DNA from: Streptomyces seoulensis
GTDB taxonomy: Bacteria > Actinomycetota > Actinomycetes > Streptomycetales > Streptomycetaceae
Length of the DNA stretch: 64,000 nt
NCBI RefSeq assembly: GCF_004328625.1
Contig: NZ_CP032229.1
Coordinates: forward strand, 3,100,001-3,164,000
Reading direction: 5' to 3'
Positions 1 to 8,883 of this stretch are shown piece after piece. The notes under the pieces were generated by a model. It was not told the origin of the DNA. It saw only the letters and a list, made by a program, of their open reading frames with translations, and did no database searches. Numbering within the stretch: the first letter of the stretch is position 1; each line of letters begins with the position of its first letter. The position numbers and the translations under genes were made by a program.

Positions 1-921
1 GGTCACGAACGGCTCGCGGAGGAGGCCACCCGGCTGGGCTCCGACATGCTGGCCGTCGGCACCACCTACGAGGCCGCGCGCATCAAGGACTGGTTCAGCG
101 GCGACCTGCTCGTGCTGACGCCGTACCGACGCGGCGAGGAACCGGTGCCGCTGCCGGACCGGGTGGTCCGCTCGGTGTCGTCGGTCGACGGCGTGTACGG
201 GCTGGTGGGTGCCCGTGTCGTCATCGAGGTGATGTCCTCGATGAAGCGGCACGGCATCAGCGAGCAGGACCTGCCGCAGCTGCACCAGGCCATAGAGAAC
301 GTCCGCCTGGAGGGCTTCGCCATCCACCTGCCGCTGGACCGCACCGACGGCTCGGACGCCGTCGAGGAGGTCATCGGGTGGATGGACCGGCTGCGCGCGG
401 CCAGGCTGCCGCTGCACACGATGTTCGTCAGCCACCTCAAGGCCGATGAACTGATCCGGCTCCAGCAGCAGTTCCCGCAGACCCGTTTCCGCGCCCGGAT
501 CGGCACCCGGCTGTGGCTGGGCGACCACGACGCCACCGAGTACCGCGGAGCCGTCCTGGACGTCACGAAGGTGACCAAGGGCGACCGCTTCGGCTACCGG
601 CAGCAGAAGGCGGCCTCGGACGGCTTCCTGGTGGTCGTGGCGGGCGGAACGTCGCACGGGGTGGGCCTGGAGGCCCCGAAGGCCCTGCACGGCGTCATGC
701 CGCGCGCCAAGGGCGTGGCACGGGCCGGCCTCGCCACGGTGAACCGGAACCTCGCGCCGTTCGTCTGGGGCGGCAAGCAGCGCTGGTTCGCCGAGCCGCC
801 GCACATGCAGGTGTCGATCCTGTTCGTCCCCTCCGACGCTCCCGAGCCGAAGGTCGGCGACGAGCTGGTGGCCCATCTGCGGCACACCACCACGACGTTC
901 GACCGGATCGTGGACCGCTAG
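1..921 (+). CDS. Alanine racemase-fold protein (5' truncated by window edge)
   Basis: The reading frame is open from base 1, so the gene begins upstream of the window. The visible 306 residues look like the PLP-barrel N-terminal domain of alanine racemase (stretches such as LPLHTMFVSHLK and RARIGTRLWLGD), a family that interconverts L- and D-alanine for peptidoglycan. In Streptomyces a protein of this kind is usually found near a FemX-type lipid II amino-acid transferase, which could lie just upstream. The PLP lysine is not in the visible part, so catalytic competence cannot be judged. The gene is followed by a strong bidirectional hairpin terminator and converges on the GT87 gene. The family assignment is fairly sure; the substrate is not. 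Confidence 0.7.
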   Translation, partial: GHERLAEEATRLGSDMLAVGTTYEAARIKDWFSGDLLVLTPYRRGEEPVPLPDRVVRSVSSVDGVYGLVGARVVIEVMSSMKRHGISEQDLPQLHQAIENVRLEGFAIHLPLDRTDGSDAVEEVIGWMDRLRAARLPLHTMFVSHLKADELIRLQQQFPQTRFRARIGTRLWLGDHDATEYRGAVLDVTKVTKGDRFGYRQQKAASDGFLVVVAGGTSHGVGLEAPKALHGVMPRAKGVARAGLATVNRNLAPFVWGGKQRWFAEPPHMQVSILFVPSDAPEPKVGDELVAHLRHTTTTFDRIVDR

Positions 922-948
922 GACCACCGGAGCGCACTGGAACGAAGG

Positions 949-984
949 GAAAGGCCGTGCACGGGTTCTCGTGCACGGCCTTTC
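949..984. terminator. Bidirectional hairpin terminator
   Basis: Fifteen-base perfect inverted repeat (949-963 with 970-984, six-base loop) whose arms begin with AAA and end with TTT. It lies between the convergent racemase-fold gene and the GT87 gene, so it can end transcription from both sides. Confidence 0.8.
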
Positions 985-1006
985 TCATGCCCTCCGGCTT
1001 GTTCGC

Positions 1007-2512
1007 TCAGAGCGAACGACCCTCGTGGGGCAGGGGTTCCGGGCCGCCCCAGTCCGTCCGGGACGGCTCCTCGGGCGCCTCCTGCTCCGGGTGCCGCAGT
1101 CCGCTCAGGACGAAGTGGTCGGCCGCGCCGTCCAGTACGCCCCCTGAGGGATCGTCGTCCCCGGCCCGGCGCACCACGTCCCGCTCCGGCCGCAGGATGT
1201 CGCGCACGACGACGGCGCACAGGTACAGGGTGCCGAGCAGGTGCAGGGCGATCGCCCAGTGGTAGCCCTCGGTGGGCAGGCCCTTGTGAGCGTCTCCGCT
1301 GGTCGTGTACGCGAGGTAGAACCAGATGCCGAGGAAGTACGCCACCTCGCACGCCTGCCAGATCAGGAAGTCCCGCCACTTGGGCCGGGCGAGCACCGCC
1401 AGCGGCACCAGCCACAGGACGTACTGAGGGGAGTAGACCTTGTTGGTGAGGATGAACGCCGCCACCATCAGGAAGGCCAGCTGGGCGAAGCGCGGCCGAC
1501 GCGGGGCGGTGAACGTCAGCGCCGCGATGCCGAGGAACGACAGCACCACCAGGGCGCTGGCGGTGGTGTTCACGAAGTCGATGCTCGGCGGGTTGCTGGA
1601 GTTCTGGGACCAGATCAGCCAGAACGAGCCGAAGTCGATGCCCCGGTCATGGCTGAACGTGTAGAACTTCGACCAGCCCTCGAAGGCGAACAGCATCACC
1701 GGCACGTTCACCACGAGCCAGGCACCCGCCGCGCCGCCGACCGCCTGGAAGAACTCCCGCCATTTGCCCGCCCGCCAGCACAGCACCAGCAGCGGGCCGA
1801 GCAGGACCAGGGGATAGAGCTTGGCGGCCGTGGCGAGGCCCAGGAGCACGCCGAAGGCGACGGCCCGGCCACGGGACCACATCAGCATCGCGGCGGCCGT
1901 CAGGGCCACCGCCAGGAGGTCCCAGTTGATGGTGGCGGTCAGCGCGAAGGCCGGCGCCAGCGCGAGCAGCAGGCCGTCCCAGGGGCGGCGGCGGTGGGTC
2001 CGGCTGACGCAGACGGCGATGACGGCCGCGCAGACCATCAGCATCCCGGCGTTGACGAACCAGTACCACTGCTCCTGGTGCTGGATGCCGCCGCTGCCCG
2101 GTGTGAGCCAGGAGGCCACCTCCATGAACACGCCGGTCAACACCGGGTACTCGAGGTAGTCCATGTCGCCGGGCAGCTTGTCGAAGTACGGCACGAGCCC
2201 GTCGGCGAAGCCCCGCCCCTGATAGAGGTGGGGGATGTCCGAGTAGCACGCGTGCGTGTACTGCGAGCTGGCCCCGAAGAACCAGGCGCCGTCGTAGCAG
2301 GGCGCCTTCTGGACGAGGCCGAGGGCGAACATGCCGATCGCCACGAACACGACGACCCGGACCGGCGTCCACCAGGACGTCCCGGTCAGGGCGCGTCGCC
2401 CGAGGGGGCCGCCGATCAGCTCGCTGCCGGCCGCGGCGATCTCGTCCTCCCGCGTCGGTCGTACCGTCTCCGGTTTACGCACGCGCGCGGGCGTCGTCTC
2501 TGCACTGGGCAT
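1007..2512 (-). CDS. Glycosyltransferase family 87 (DUF2029) integral membrane protein
   Basis: A 501-residue polytopic membrane protein with about ten hydrophobic segments and the conserved Asp-Gly-Ala and Asn-Trp-Asp loops (CYDGAWFFGA, INWDLLAVAL). GT87 enzymes are polyprenyl-phosphate-mannose-dependent alpha-mannosyltransferases that act on the outer face of the membrane on lipoglycans. I chose the ATG at 2512 (MPSAETT). An upstream in-frame start at 2599 would read through a parS site (MFHVKR) and the terminator hairpin of the upstream gene, so it is unlikely. The C-terminal tail is acidic and cytoplasmic in appearance. The acceptor substrate is unknown. Confidence 0.8.
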   Translation of the reverse strand: MPSAETTPARVRKPETVRPTREDEIAAAGSELIGGPLGRRALTGTSWWTPVRVVVFVAIGMFALGLVQKAPCYDGAWFFGASSQYTHACYSDIPHLYQGRGFADGLVPYFDKLPGDMDYLEYPVLTGVFMEVASWLTPGSGGIQHQEQWYWFVNAGMLMVCAAVIAVCVSRTHRRRPWDGLLLALAPAFALTATINWDLLAVALTAAAMLMWSRGRAVAFGVLLGLATAAKLYPLVLLGPLLVLCWRAGKWREFFQAVGGAAGAWLVVNVPVMLFAFEGWSKFYTFSHDRGIDFGSFWLIWSQNSSNPPSIDFVNTTASALVVLSFLGIAALTFTAPRRPRFAQLAFLMVAAFILTNKVYSPQYVLWLVPLAVLARPKWRDFLIWQACEVAYFLGIWFYLAYTTSGDAHKGLPTEGYHWAIALHLLGTLYLCAVVVRDILRPERDVVRRAGDDDPSGGVLDGAADHFVLSGLRHPEQEAPEEPSRTDWGGPEPLPHEGRSL

Positions 2513-2547
2513 GGGGCACATCCTGCCGTACTCGCTCGGGAAAACAC

Positions 2548-2584
2548 CGAGGGCCGCCGCACCTGGTCGGTGCGACGGCCCTCG
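2548..2584 (-). terminator. Terminator of the class A PBP gene
   Basis: Sixteen-base stem with one mismatch (2548-2563 with 2569-2584), followed on the minus strand by a TGTTTT tract. It lies between the PBP stop codon and the GT87 start and touches the adjacent parS site. Confidence 0.7.
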
Positions 2585-2597
2585 TTTCACGTGAAAC
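2584..2597. other. parS: parS site
   Basis: Perfect 14-bp palindrome GTTTCACGTGAAAC, the Streptomyces ParB-binding sequence. It is intergenic, about 27.5 kb to the left of oriC, and immediately abuts the PBP terminator hairpin. Confidence 0.93.
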
Positions 2598-2638
2598 ACC
2601 CGTGCCGGCCGAAAAGACCGCCAATCGGGCAGGCGGCG

Positions 2639-5272
2639 CTATTGGCCTGCCTGGCCTCCGAACAAGCCTCCTCCGTTGTTCCCGTTGGCTCCCGCGTTGC
2701 CATTGCCCTGGACGTCACCATTTCCGGGTGAGGTCGAGTCGGTCGGCGAGGAACTCGCTCCGCCGTCGGCTCCACCGGGTCCGGTGCCGCCGTTGTTGTT
2801 GCAGAAGAACCGGCAGGTCTCGCTCTCGGTGGGCGAGGGCGACGTCGTGGACTCGGTCGGCGACGGGCTCGTCGACTCGGTCGGCGTCTGGCTGGGCGTG
2901 ATGCTCGGCTTCGGGGTCGGCGTGGGAGCGCCCACCTCGTTGTGGATCTTGCCGATCTTGATCGCGTCCGGGAAGCCGGGGTCGTTCTTGCCCTTCAGCG
3001 CGGCCAGCATGTACTCGGTCCAGACCGAGGTCGGGATGTCACCACCGTGGATGGAGTCCGTGCCCGCCGTGCCGTTCATCGACAGCAGACGGTGGTCCTT
3101 GGGGTTCTCACGGAACATCGCCACCGAGGTGGAGAGCTGCTGGGTGTAGCCGACGAACCAGGCCGACTTGTTCTCGTCCGTGGTACCGGTCTTGCCGGCC
3201 GCCGTGCGGCCCAGAGCCTTGGCGTTCTGGCCCGTGCCGTTCTGGATCACGTTCTGCAGGACATCAGTGACGTTGTTGGCGATGCTGGAATCCATCACCT
3301 GCTTGGACTTCGGCTTGGTGAACCCCGCCATCTCCTGGCCGTCCTTCTTGACCATGGTGACCGAGTAGGGGTCCGCCTGCTTGCCGGACGCGGCGAACGT
3401 CGCATACGAGTCCGCCATGCGGATCGCGCTGGGGGTGGAGGTACCGATGGCGAAGGACGGGTTCAGGTCCTTGGCCATGCTGCCCTCCAGGATGCCGGTC
3501 GAGCGGGCCATGTCCCGGACCTTCGACATGCCGACATCGACACCGAGCTGCACGAACGGCGTGTTGATCGACTGCTCCATCGCCTTGCGCAGGGTGATGT
3601 AGCCCCAGGGATGGTTGCTCTCGTTCGCCTGGAAGAAGAACGAGTTGTCCTTGTTGAGGTAGTACGAGCCGTCGGGCCGGCGGACCTTGAGATGGTCGTT
3701 GCCGTTGTACTTGCTCAGCGGGGAGATGCCCTCGCCGTTGGAGTTGTACGTGCCGTCCTGCATGGCCGCGGCCAGCACATAAGGCTTCCAGGTCGAACCC
3801 ACCGGGACGCCGGAGGTGTCGGCGTTGTTGGTGAAGTGGCCGTTCTCGTAGCCGTCACCGCCGTAGAGGGCGACGATCGCACCGTCGTTGGGCACCACCG
3901 AGGCCGCGCCGAACTGGACGTACTTGTCCTTCTCCTTGGTCTCGGGGTTGAGCCGCGACTTCTGGATCTTCTTCACGGCCGCGGTCAGGGCATCGACCTT
4001 GGCCTTCTGGAAGGTCGTGTAGATCTGGTAGCCGCCCTTGTCGAACTGCGCTTCCGTGATGTTGGAGTGGTTGATCACGTACTTCTTCGCCGTGTCGACC
4101 ATGTAGCTGACCTGGCCGTTCATACCCCTGGTCGCCTTGCGGCCCTGCGGATTGGGGTACTTGCTGACCGCCTTCTGGTAGTCGGCGTCGGTGAGGTGCT
4201 TGTCCTTGTGCATCTCACCGAGGATCCAGCGCCAGCGACCTTCGGAGCGGGCCCGGTTGGCTTCCTCGGTAGCAGTCTTGTCGAGATCCGCGTTGCCCGC
4301 CGGGTCGTAGTACGTCGGACCCTTCAGCAGGGCCGCCAGAACGGCACACTGGCTGGGCGTGAGGTCCTCGGCGTCCTTGCCGTAGTACGTCTGCGCGGCT
4401 GCCTGGATGCCGTAGGCACCACGCCCGTAGTACGAGGTGTTCAGGTAACCCCGCATGATTTCGTTCTTGTCGAGCTTCGTGCCCACCTTCAGGGAGATGA
4501 ACATCTCCGTGAACTTACGGGTGAGCGTCTGGTCCTGGCTGAGGTACGTGTTCTTGACGAACTGCTGGGTGATCGTGGAGCCGCCCTGCGTCTGTCCGCC
4601 GCGCGCCATGTTGGCCAGGGCCCGCGCGATACCCATGGGGTCCACGCCGGAGTCCTGGTAGAAGCTCTTGTTCTCGGCGGAGATCACCGCGAACTGCATG
4701 GCCTTGGGGATCTTGTCGATCGTGAGGTTCTGCCGGTTCACACCGGTGCCCGTGGCCACCATCTGGGTGCCGTCGCCCCAGTAGTAGACGTTGTTCTGCG
4801 ACTCGGCCGCAGCGTTCTCGTTCGGGATGCTGACCAGCGCGTAGCCCACGCCGGCCATGACGACCAGGCTGCCCACGAACCCGATACCCAGGCCCGTGAC
4901 CAGGCGCCACGAGGGCACCCAGCGGCGCCAGCCGTACTTGCCCACGCGGGGGTAGTCGATGAACCGGGGCTTGCCGGATGGTCCTTGGTCATGGCCCCGG
5001 CCGCGGCCCGAGGGAGCGTTGTCCGCGCCCCGGCGGCGGCCGCCGCCTCTCTGGGCGGCCCGGCGCGCCTCGGCACGGCTGCCGTACTCACGCCCATCAC
5101 CCCCAGAGCCATAGGTGTCCGGTCCCTGGGATGGAGACCCATAGGAGTGGTCGGAGGCCCCGTTGGCGCCTCGCGGTGCCGCGGGACGGCCGGAGGACGG
5201 GCCGGGCTGGCCACGTCGGGCCGCCCGTCCGCCTCCCTGCGGCTGCGGCGGTTTGCGACGGTGCTCGCTCAT
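2639..5272 (-). CDS. Class A penicillin-binding protein (transglycosylase/transpeptidase)
   Basis: An 877-residue bifunctional peptidoglycan synthase. Order: a Gly/Arg/Pro-rich cytoplasmic tail (about 1-115); one membrane anchor (about 120-147); a GT51 transglycosylase domain with the ENKSFYQD motif near 199 and GGSTITQQ; and a penicillin-binding transpeptidase domain with STWK (nucleophile Ser near 491), SIN near 566 and KTGTT near 691. The C-terminus is a Thr/Pro/Ser repeat (TESTSPSP type) ending in a Gly/Asn-rich tail, probably extracellular. The start at 5272 has a good GAGGAG ribosome-binding site; a longer frame to 5368 lacks one. It is divergent from padR, and the shared 363-bp region holds a palindromic operator, so PadR control of this gene is possible. 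Confidence 0.92.
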   Translation of the reverse strand: MSEHRRKPPQPQGGGRAARRGQPGPSSGRPAAPRGANGASDHSYGSPSQGPDTYGSGGDGREYGSRAEARRAAQRGGGRRRGADNAPSGRGRGHDQGPSGKPRFIDYPRVGKYGWRRWVPSWRLVTGLGIGFVGSLVVMAGVGYALVSIPNENAAAESQNNVYYWGDGTQMVATGTGVNRQNLTIDKIPKAMQFAVISAENKSFYQDSGVDPMGIARALANMARGGQTQGGSTITQQFVKNTYLSQDQTLTRKFTEMFISLKVGTKLDKNEIMRGYLNTSYYGRGAYGIQAAAQTYYGKDAEDLTPSQCAVLAALLKGPTYYDPAGNADLDKTATEEANRARSEGRWRWILGEMHKDKHLTDADYQKAVSKYPNPQGRKATRGMNGQVSYMVDTAKKYVINHSNITEAQFDKGGYQIYTTFQKAKVDALTAAVKKIQKSRLNPETKEKDKYVQFGAASVVPNDGAIVALYGGDGYENGHFTNNADTSGVPVGSTWKPYVLAAAMQDGTYNSNGEGISPLSKYNGNDHLKVRRPDGSYYLNKDNSFFFQANESNHPWGYITLRKAMEQSINTPFVQLGVDVGMSKVRDMARSTGILEGSMAKDLNPSFAIGTSTPSAIRMADSYATFAASGKQADPYSVTMVKKDGQEMAGFTKPKSKQVMDSSIANNVTDVLQNVIQNGTGQNAKALGRTAAGKTGTTDENKSAWFVGYTQQLSTSVAMFRENPKDHRLLSMNGTAGTDSIHGGDIPTSVWTEYMLAALKGKNDPGFPDAIKIGKIHNEVGAPTPTPKPSITPSQTPTESTSPSPTESTTSPSPTESETCRFFCNNNGGTGPGGADGGASSSPTDSTSPGNGDVQGNGNAGANGNNGGGLFGGQAGQ

Positions 5273-5575
5273 CGAACGATTACTCCTCGGGCAGGCGCAT
5301 CCGTGCGCGCCTGGAAACAGCGGCTGGTTTCCGGTCCCCCCGAAGTACGGATGCGGTCGTTGCTGCATTCACCCGTACTGCACCGAGGATCACGACGCTC
5401 CCCAAGCGCCCCTTGGTTCCCGGTGTTGTGCATGCCGCACAGACTACGCACCGCCAAAACCCTCCGAGCCCCGAAGTTCACCCCAAAACAGGCAACTTGC
5501 CTCGTACGAATCGGTGATGTGACCCCGTTCACCGTCGACCCTCTTGTCGCACGCCGGGGGGCGTTCTATCGTCGT

Positions 5576-5596
5576 GATGTATCGAGTCGATACATC
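5576..5596. promoter_or_regulatory. Palindromic operator in the pbp/padR divergent region
   Basis: Perfect inverted repeat GATGTATCGA-G-TCGATACATC, 40 bp before the padR start codon. ATGTAT/ATACAT half-sites are typical of PadR-family operators, so autoregulation is the simplest reading. The rest of the 5273-5635 intergenic region contains no open reading frame that I support. Confidence 0.7.
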
Positions 5597-5635
5597 AGAG
5601 CGAGATAAAAGCGCGGGTGCCGAGAGGAGGCGATC

Positions 5636-6319
5636 ATGAGCCGTCGTTCCGGCATCCTTGAGTTCGCCGTGCTCGGGCTGCTGCGCGAGTCGCCGATGCA
5701 CGGCTATGAGCTGCGCAAGCGACTCAACACGTCTCTGGGTGTGTTCCGGGCATTCAGCTACGGGACGCTCTACCCCTGCCTCAAGACGCTGGTCACCAAT
5801 GGCTGGTTGATCGAGGAACCGGGGAACACCCATGAAGACGCTCTGGCCGCCCCTCTCACCGGACGCCGCGCCAAGATCGTCTACCGGTTGACGGCCGAAG
5901 GTAAGGAGCACTTCGAGGAACTCCTGTCGCAGACCGGCCCCGACGCATACGAGGACGAGCACTTCGCCGCCCGGTTCGCCTTCTTCGGGCAGACCTCGCG
6001 CGATGTGCGCATGCGTGTGCTGGAGGGCCGGCGCAGCCGGCTGGAGGAGCGCCTGGAGAAGATGCGCGCCTCCCTGGCACGCACCCGGGAGCGCCTCGAC
6101 GACTACACGCTCGAACTCCAGCGCCACGGAATGGAGTCCGTGGAGCGCGAAGTGCGCTGGCTGAACGAGCTGATCGAGAGTGAGCGGGCCGGACGGGACC
6201 GGAAGAGTCCCGAGTCCGGCGGGTCCGCTCAGCAGGACACCACATCTGGATCGACGGGCGGCCTGCCCCGTCCCAGGGATCTTCCGGGGACGGATACGCC
6301 CGGCGACACCGCCACGTGA
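5636..6319 (+). CDS. PadR-family transcriptional regulator
   Basis: A 227-residue protein with an N-terminal winged helix of the PadR type ([20 protein letters not shown], then [12 protein letters not shown] as recognition helix region and a wing with [10 protein letters not shown]). A long C-terminal helical region (about 115-185, including [19 protein letters not shown]) should dimerise. The tail after 190 is hydrophilic and disordered. GAGAGGAGG precedes the ATG. The gene is 43 bp upstream of the inositol-phosphate synthase gene and may be co-transcribed with it. The palindrome at 5576-5596 is its likely own operator. The ligand is unknown. Confidence 0.9.
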   Translation: MSRRSGILEFAVLGLLRESPMHGYELRKRLNTSLGVFRAFSYGTLYPCLKTLVTNGWLIEEPGNTHEDALAAPLTGRRAKIVYRLTAEGKEHFEELLSQTGPDAYEDEHFAARFAFFGQTSRDVRMRVLEGRRSRLEERLEKMRASLARTRERLDDYTLELQRHGMESVEREVRWLNELIESERAGRDRKSPESGGSAQQDTTSGSTGGLPRPRDLPGTDTPGDTAT

Positions 6320-6362
6320 CGGCCCGTCAGGGCCTCACTCGTACACACAGGGAGCAACCGGA

Positions 6363-7445
6363 ATGGGTTCGGTTCGCGTAGCCATCGTCGGTGTCGGCAA
6401 CTGCGCCGCGTCGCTGGTGCAGGGAGTCGAGTACTACAAGGACGCCGACGCGTCGGCCAAGGTACCCGGCCTGATGCACGTGCAGTTCGGTGACTACCAC
6501 GTGCGGGACATCGAGTTCGTCGCCGCCTTCGACGTGGACGCCAAGAAGGTCGGCCTCGACCTCGCGGACGCCATCGGCGCCTCCGAGAACAACACCATCA
6601 AGATCTGCGACGTGCCCTCCAGCGGGGTCACCGTGCAGCGCGGTCACACCCTGGACGGTCTCGGTAAGTACTACCGCGAGACCATCGAGGAGTCGGACGC
6701 CGAGCCGGTCGACATCGTCCAGATCCTGAAGGACAAGCAGGTCGACGTCCTGGTCTGCTACCTCCCCGTGGGCTCCGAGGACGCGGCGAAGTACTACGCC
6801 CAGTGCGCCATCGACGCCAAGGTCGCGTTCGTCAACGCCCTCCCGGTCTTCATCGCCGGCACCAAGGAGTGGGCGGACAAGTTCACCGAGGCCGGTGTGC
6901 CGATCGTCGGTGACGACATCAAGTCCCAGGTGGGCGCCACCATCACGCACCGCGTCATGGCGAAGCTGTTCGAGGACCGCGGTGTGATCCTGGACCGCAC
7001 GATGCAGCTCAACGTCGGCGGCAACATGGACTTCAAGAACATGCTCGAGCGCGAGCGCCTGGAGTCCAAGAAGATCTCCAAGACGCAGGCCGTCACCTCC
7101 CAGATCCCCGACCGGGACCTCGGCGAGAAGAACGTCCACATCGGCCCGTCCGACTACGTGGCCTGGCTGGACGACCGCAAGTGGGCCTACGTCCGCCTGG
7201 AGGGCCGTGCGTTCGGCGACGTCCCGCTGAACCTCGAGTACAAGCTGGAGGTCTGGGACTCCCCGAACTCCGCCGGTGTCATCATCGACGCCCTGCGTGC
7301 CGCGAAGATCGCCAAGGACCGCGGTGTCGGCGGCCCGATCCTGTCCGCGTCCTCGTACTTCATGAAGTCCCCGCCGGTCCAGTACTTCGACGACGAGGCC
7401 CGCGAGAACGTCGAGAAGTTCATCCGCGGCGACGTCGAGCGCTAA
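6363..7445 (+). CDS. ino1: Inositol-3-phosphate synthase
   Basis: A 360-residue NAD-dependent enzyme that converts glucose 6-phosphate to 1D-myo-inositol 3-phosphate, the first step to phosphatidylinositol and mycothiol in actinobacteria. The nucleotide-binding motif GVGNCAAS is at residues 10-17; conserved stretches include [27 protein letters not shown] and [12 protein letters not shown], a typical MIPS active-site segment. The length fits the short actinobacterial/archaeal form. The start at 6363 has AGGGAG upstream; frames extending to 6180 overlap padR and lack a site. A strong terminator follows. Confidence 0.93.
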   Translation: MGSVRVAIVGVGNCAASLVQGVEYYKDADASAKVPGLMHVQFGDYHVRDIEFVAAFDVDAKKVGLDLADAIGASENNTIKICDVPSSGVTVQRGHTLDGLGKYYRETIEESDAEPVDIVQILKDKQVDVLVCYLPVGSEDAAKYYAQCAIDAKVAFVNALPVFIAGTKEWADKFTEAGVPIVGDDIKSQVGATITHRVMAKLFEDRGVILDRTMQLNVGGNMDFKNMLERERLESKKISKTQAVTSQIPDRDLGEKNVHIGPSDYVAWLDDRKWAYVRLEGRAFGDVPLNLEYKLEVWDSPNSAGVIIDALRAAKIAKDRGVGGPILSASSYFMKSPPVQYFDDEARENVEKFIRGDVER

Positions 7446-7481
7446 GCAGGGCTCGCACGAGAACGCTCCTGCCAGGGCTGT

Positions 7482-7517
7482 GAGGGTCCCCGGGGTCGGC
7501 AGACCCCGGGGACCCTC
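7482..7517 (+). terminator. Rho-independent-type terminator after ino1
   Basis: Sixteen-base perfect stem (7482-7497 with 7502-7517) with a GGCA loop, located 37 bp after the ino1 stop and before the MFS gene. Confidence 0.8.
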
Positions 7518-7538
7518 CGCATGTGTGAGGCTGTGCCC

Positions 7539-8849
7539 ATGCCCGTCGTCCGTGATCTGCGCCTGCTGCTGCGCGAGCGGGACTTCCGGCGCCTGCTGTA
7601 CGTCCGCCTGCTCTCGCAGGGTTCGGACGGCGTCTATCAGATCGCCCTCGCCTCGTACGTCGTCTTCTCCCCCGAGAAGCAGACCTCGGCGCAGGCGATC
7701 GCCTCCGCGATGGCGGTCCTGCTGCTGCCCTACTCGCTGGTCGGCCCGTTCGCGGGGGTGCTGCTGGACCGCTGGCGCCGGCGTCAGGTCTTCGTCCACG
7801 GGAATGTGCTGCGCGCCCTGCTGGCGGCCGTCACCGCCGTGCTGATGGCCGCGCACGCGCCGGACTGGCTGTTCTACGCCTCCGCGCTGTGCGTCACGGC
7901 CGTCAACCGGTTCGTCCTGGCGGGCCTGTCCGCCGCGCTTCCCCGCGTGGTCGGCACCGAGCGCCTGGTGCTGGCCAACTCCCTCTGCCCGACCGCCGGA
8001 ACGCTGGCCGCGACCCTCGGTGCCGCCCTGGCCTTCGGCGTACGGTTCGTCGCGGCGGACTCGGACGCGGCCGTGGTGCTGCTCGGCGCCCTGCTGTATC
8101 TCTGCGCGGGCCTGACCGCCCTGGCCATGGCCCCCTCCCTGCTCGGCCCCGACCGGCCACCGGTGCTGCCCCGGCTGGGCGGCGTCCTCGCCGACACGGC
8201 ACGCGGCCTCCTGGCGGCCGTCCGGTACCTGGGCGAGCCCCGGCGCAGGGAGGCCGTCTGGGCGCTCACTGCGATGACCTGCATGCGCTTCTGCTACGGC
8301 GCGCTGCTGGTCCTGCTGCTCATGTTGTGCCGCTACGGCCTCTCCAGCACCCCCGAGGAGGGGCTCCGTCTGCTGGGGCTGGTGCTGGGGGTGTCCGGCG
8401 CCGGGTTCTTCGCGGCCGCCGTGGTGACGCCCTGGAGCGCGGGGCGGCTGGGGGCCGGGCGGTGGATCGCGGTCTGCGCGGGCGCGGCCGCCCTGCTGGT
8501 ACCGGCGCTGGGGCTTTCGTTCGCCACGGTGCCGCTGCTGATCGCGGCCTTCCTGCTGGGGCTGGTCACCCAGGGCGCCAAGATCGCCACGGACACGATC
8601 GTCCAGGCTTCGGTCGAGGACCGCTTCCGGGGCCGCGTCTTCTCCGTCTACGACGTCCTCTTCAATGTCGCCTTCGTCGGCGCCGCCGGGGTGGCCGCCC
8701 TGATGCTGCCGCCGGACGGCCGCTCGGCCTTGCTGGTGATCCTCGTGGCGCTGCTCTATGCCGCCGTCGCCGTGGCCATGGCCCGCTTCGAAGGGCGCCG
8801 GAACAGCGAGAGGGGCGGTGTTTCACGTGAAACACCGCCCCTCCGCTGA
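7539..8849 (+). CDS. Major facilitator superfamily transporter
   Basis: A 436-residue protein with 10-12 hydrophobic helices and the MFS-3/enterobactin-exporter look (early RDFRRLLYVRLLSQGSDGVY, then loop LLDRWRRRQVFVHGN between helices 2 and 3, a variant of motif A). Substrate unknown; efflux is the usual role for this subgroup. I prefer the ATG at 7539, which has GTGAGG upstream; the ATG at 7521 would start directly after the terminator. The last codons run through a parS site, giving a VSRET tail. It converges with the CCA-adding enzyme gene. Confidence 0.8.
   Translation: MPVVRDLRLLLRERDFRRLLYVRLLSQGSDGVYQIALASYVVFSPEKQTSAQAIASAMAVLLLPYSLVGPFAGVLLDRWRRRQVFVHGNVLRALLAAVTAVLMAAHAPDWLFYASALCVTAVNRFVLAGLSAALPRVVGTERLVLANSLCPTAGTLAATLGAALAFGVRFVAADSDAAVVLLGALLYLCAGLTALAMAPSLLGPDRPPVLPRLGGVLADTARGLLAAVRYLGEPRRREAVWALTAMTCMRFCYGALLVLLLMLCRYGLSSTPEEGLRLLGLVLGVSGAGFFAAAVVTPWSAGRLGAGRWIAVCAGAAALLVPALGLSFATVPLLIAAFLLGLVTQGAKIATDTIVQASVEDRFRGRVFSVYDVLFNVAFVGAAGVAALMLPPDGRSALLVILVALLYAAVAVAMARFEGRRNSERGGVSRETPPLR
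8820..8833. other. parS: parS site (inside MFS 3' end)
   Basis: Perfect GTTTCACGTGAAAC overlapping the last codons of the MFS gene, read as Val-Ser-Arg-Glu-Thr. Its start is 35 bp from the next parS, forming the only close pair in the window. Confidence 0.93.
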
Positions 8850-8854
8850 GTCAT

Positions 8855-8868
8855 GTTTCACGTGAAAC
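8855..8868. other. parS: parS site
   Basis: Perfect GTTTCACGTGAAAC in the 34-bp intergenic space between the convergent MFS and CCA-adding enzyme genes; second member of the close pair. Confidence 0.93.
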
Positions 8869-8883
8869 ACGCTCCGAAAGCGT

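Noticed and set aside
2513..2599. N-terminal extension MFHVKR of the GT87 protein
   Set aside because: It is translation of a parS site and passes through the upstream terminator; the ATG at 2512 is more sensible.
2942..5608. 888-residue open frame antisense to the class A PBP gene
   Set aside because: No motifs; the complementary strand carries an intact PBP with all catalytic motifs.
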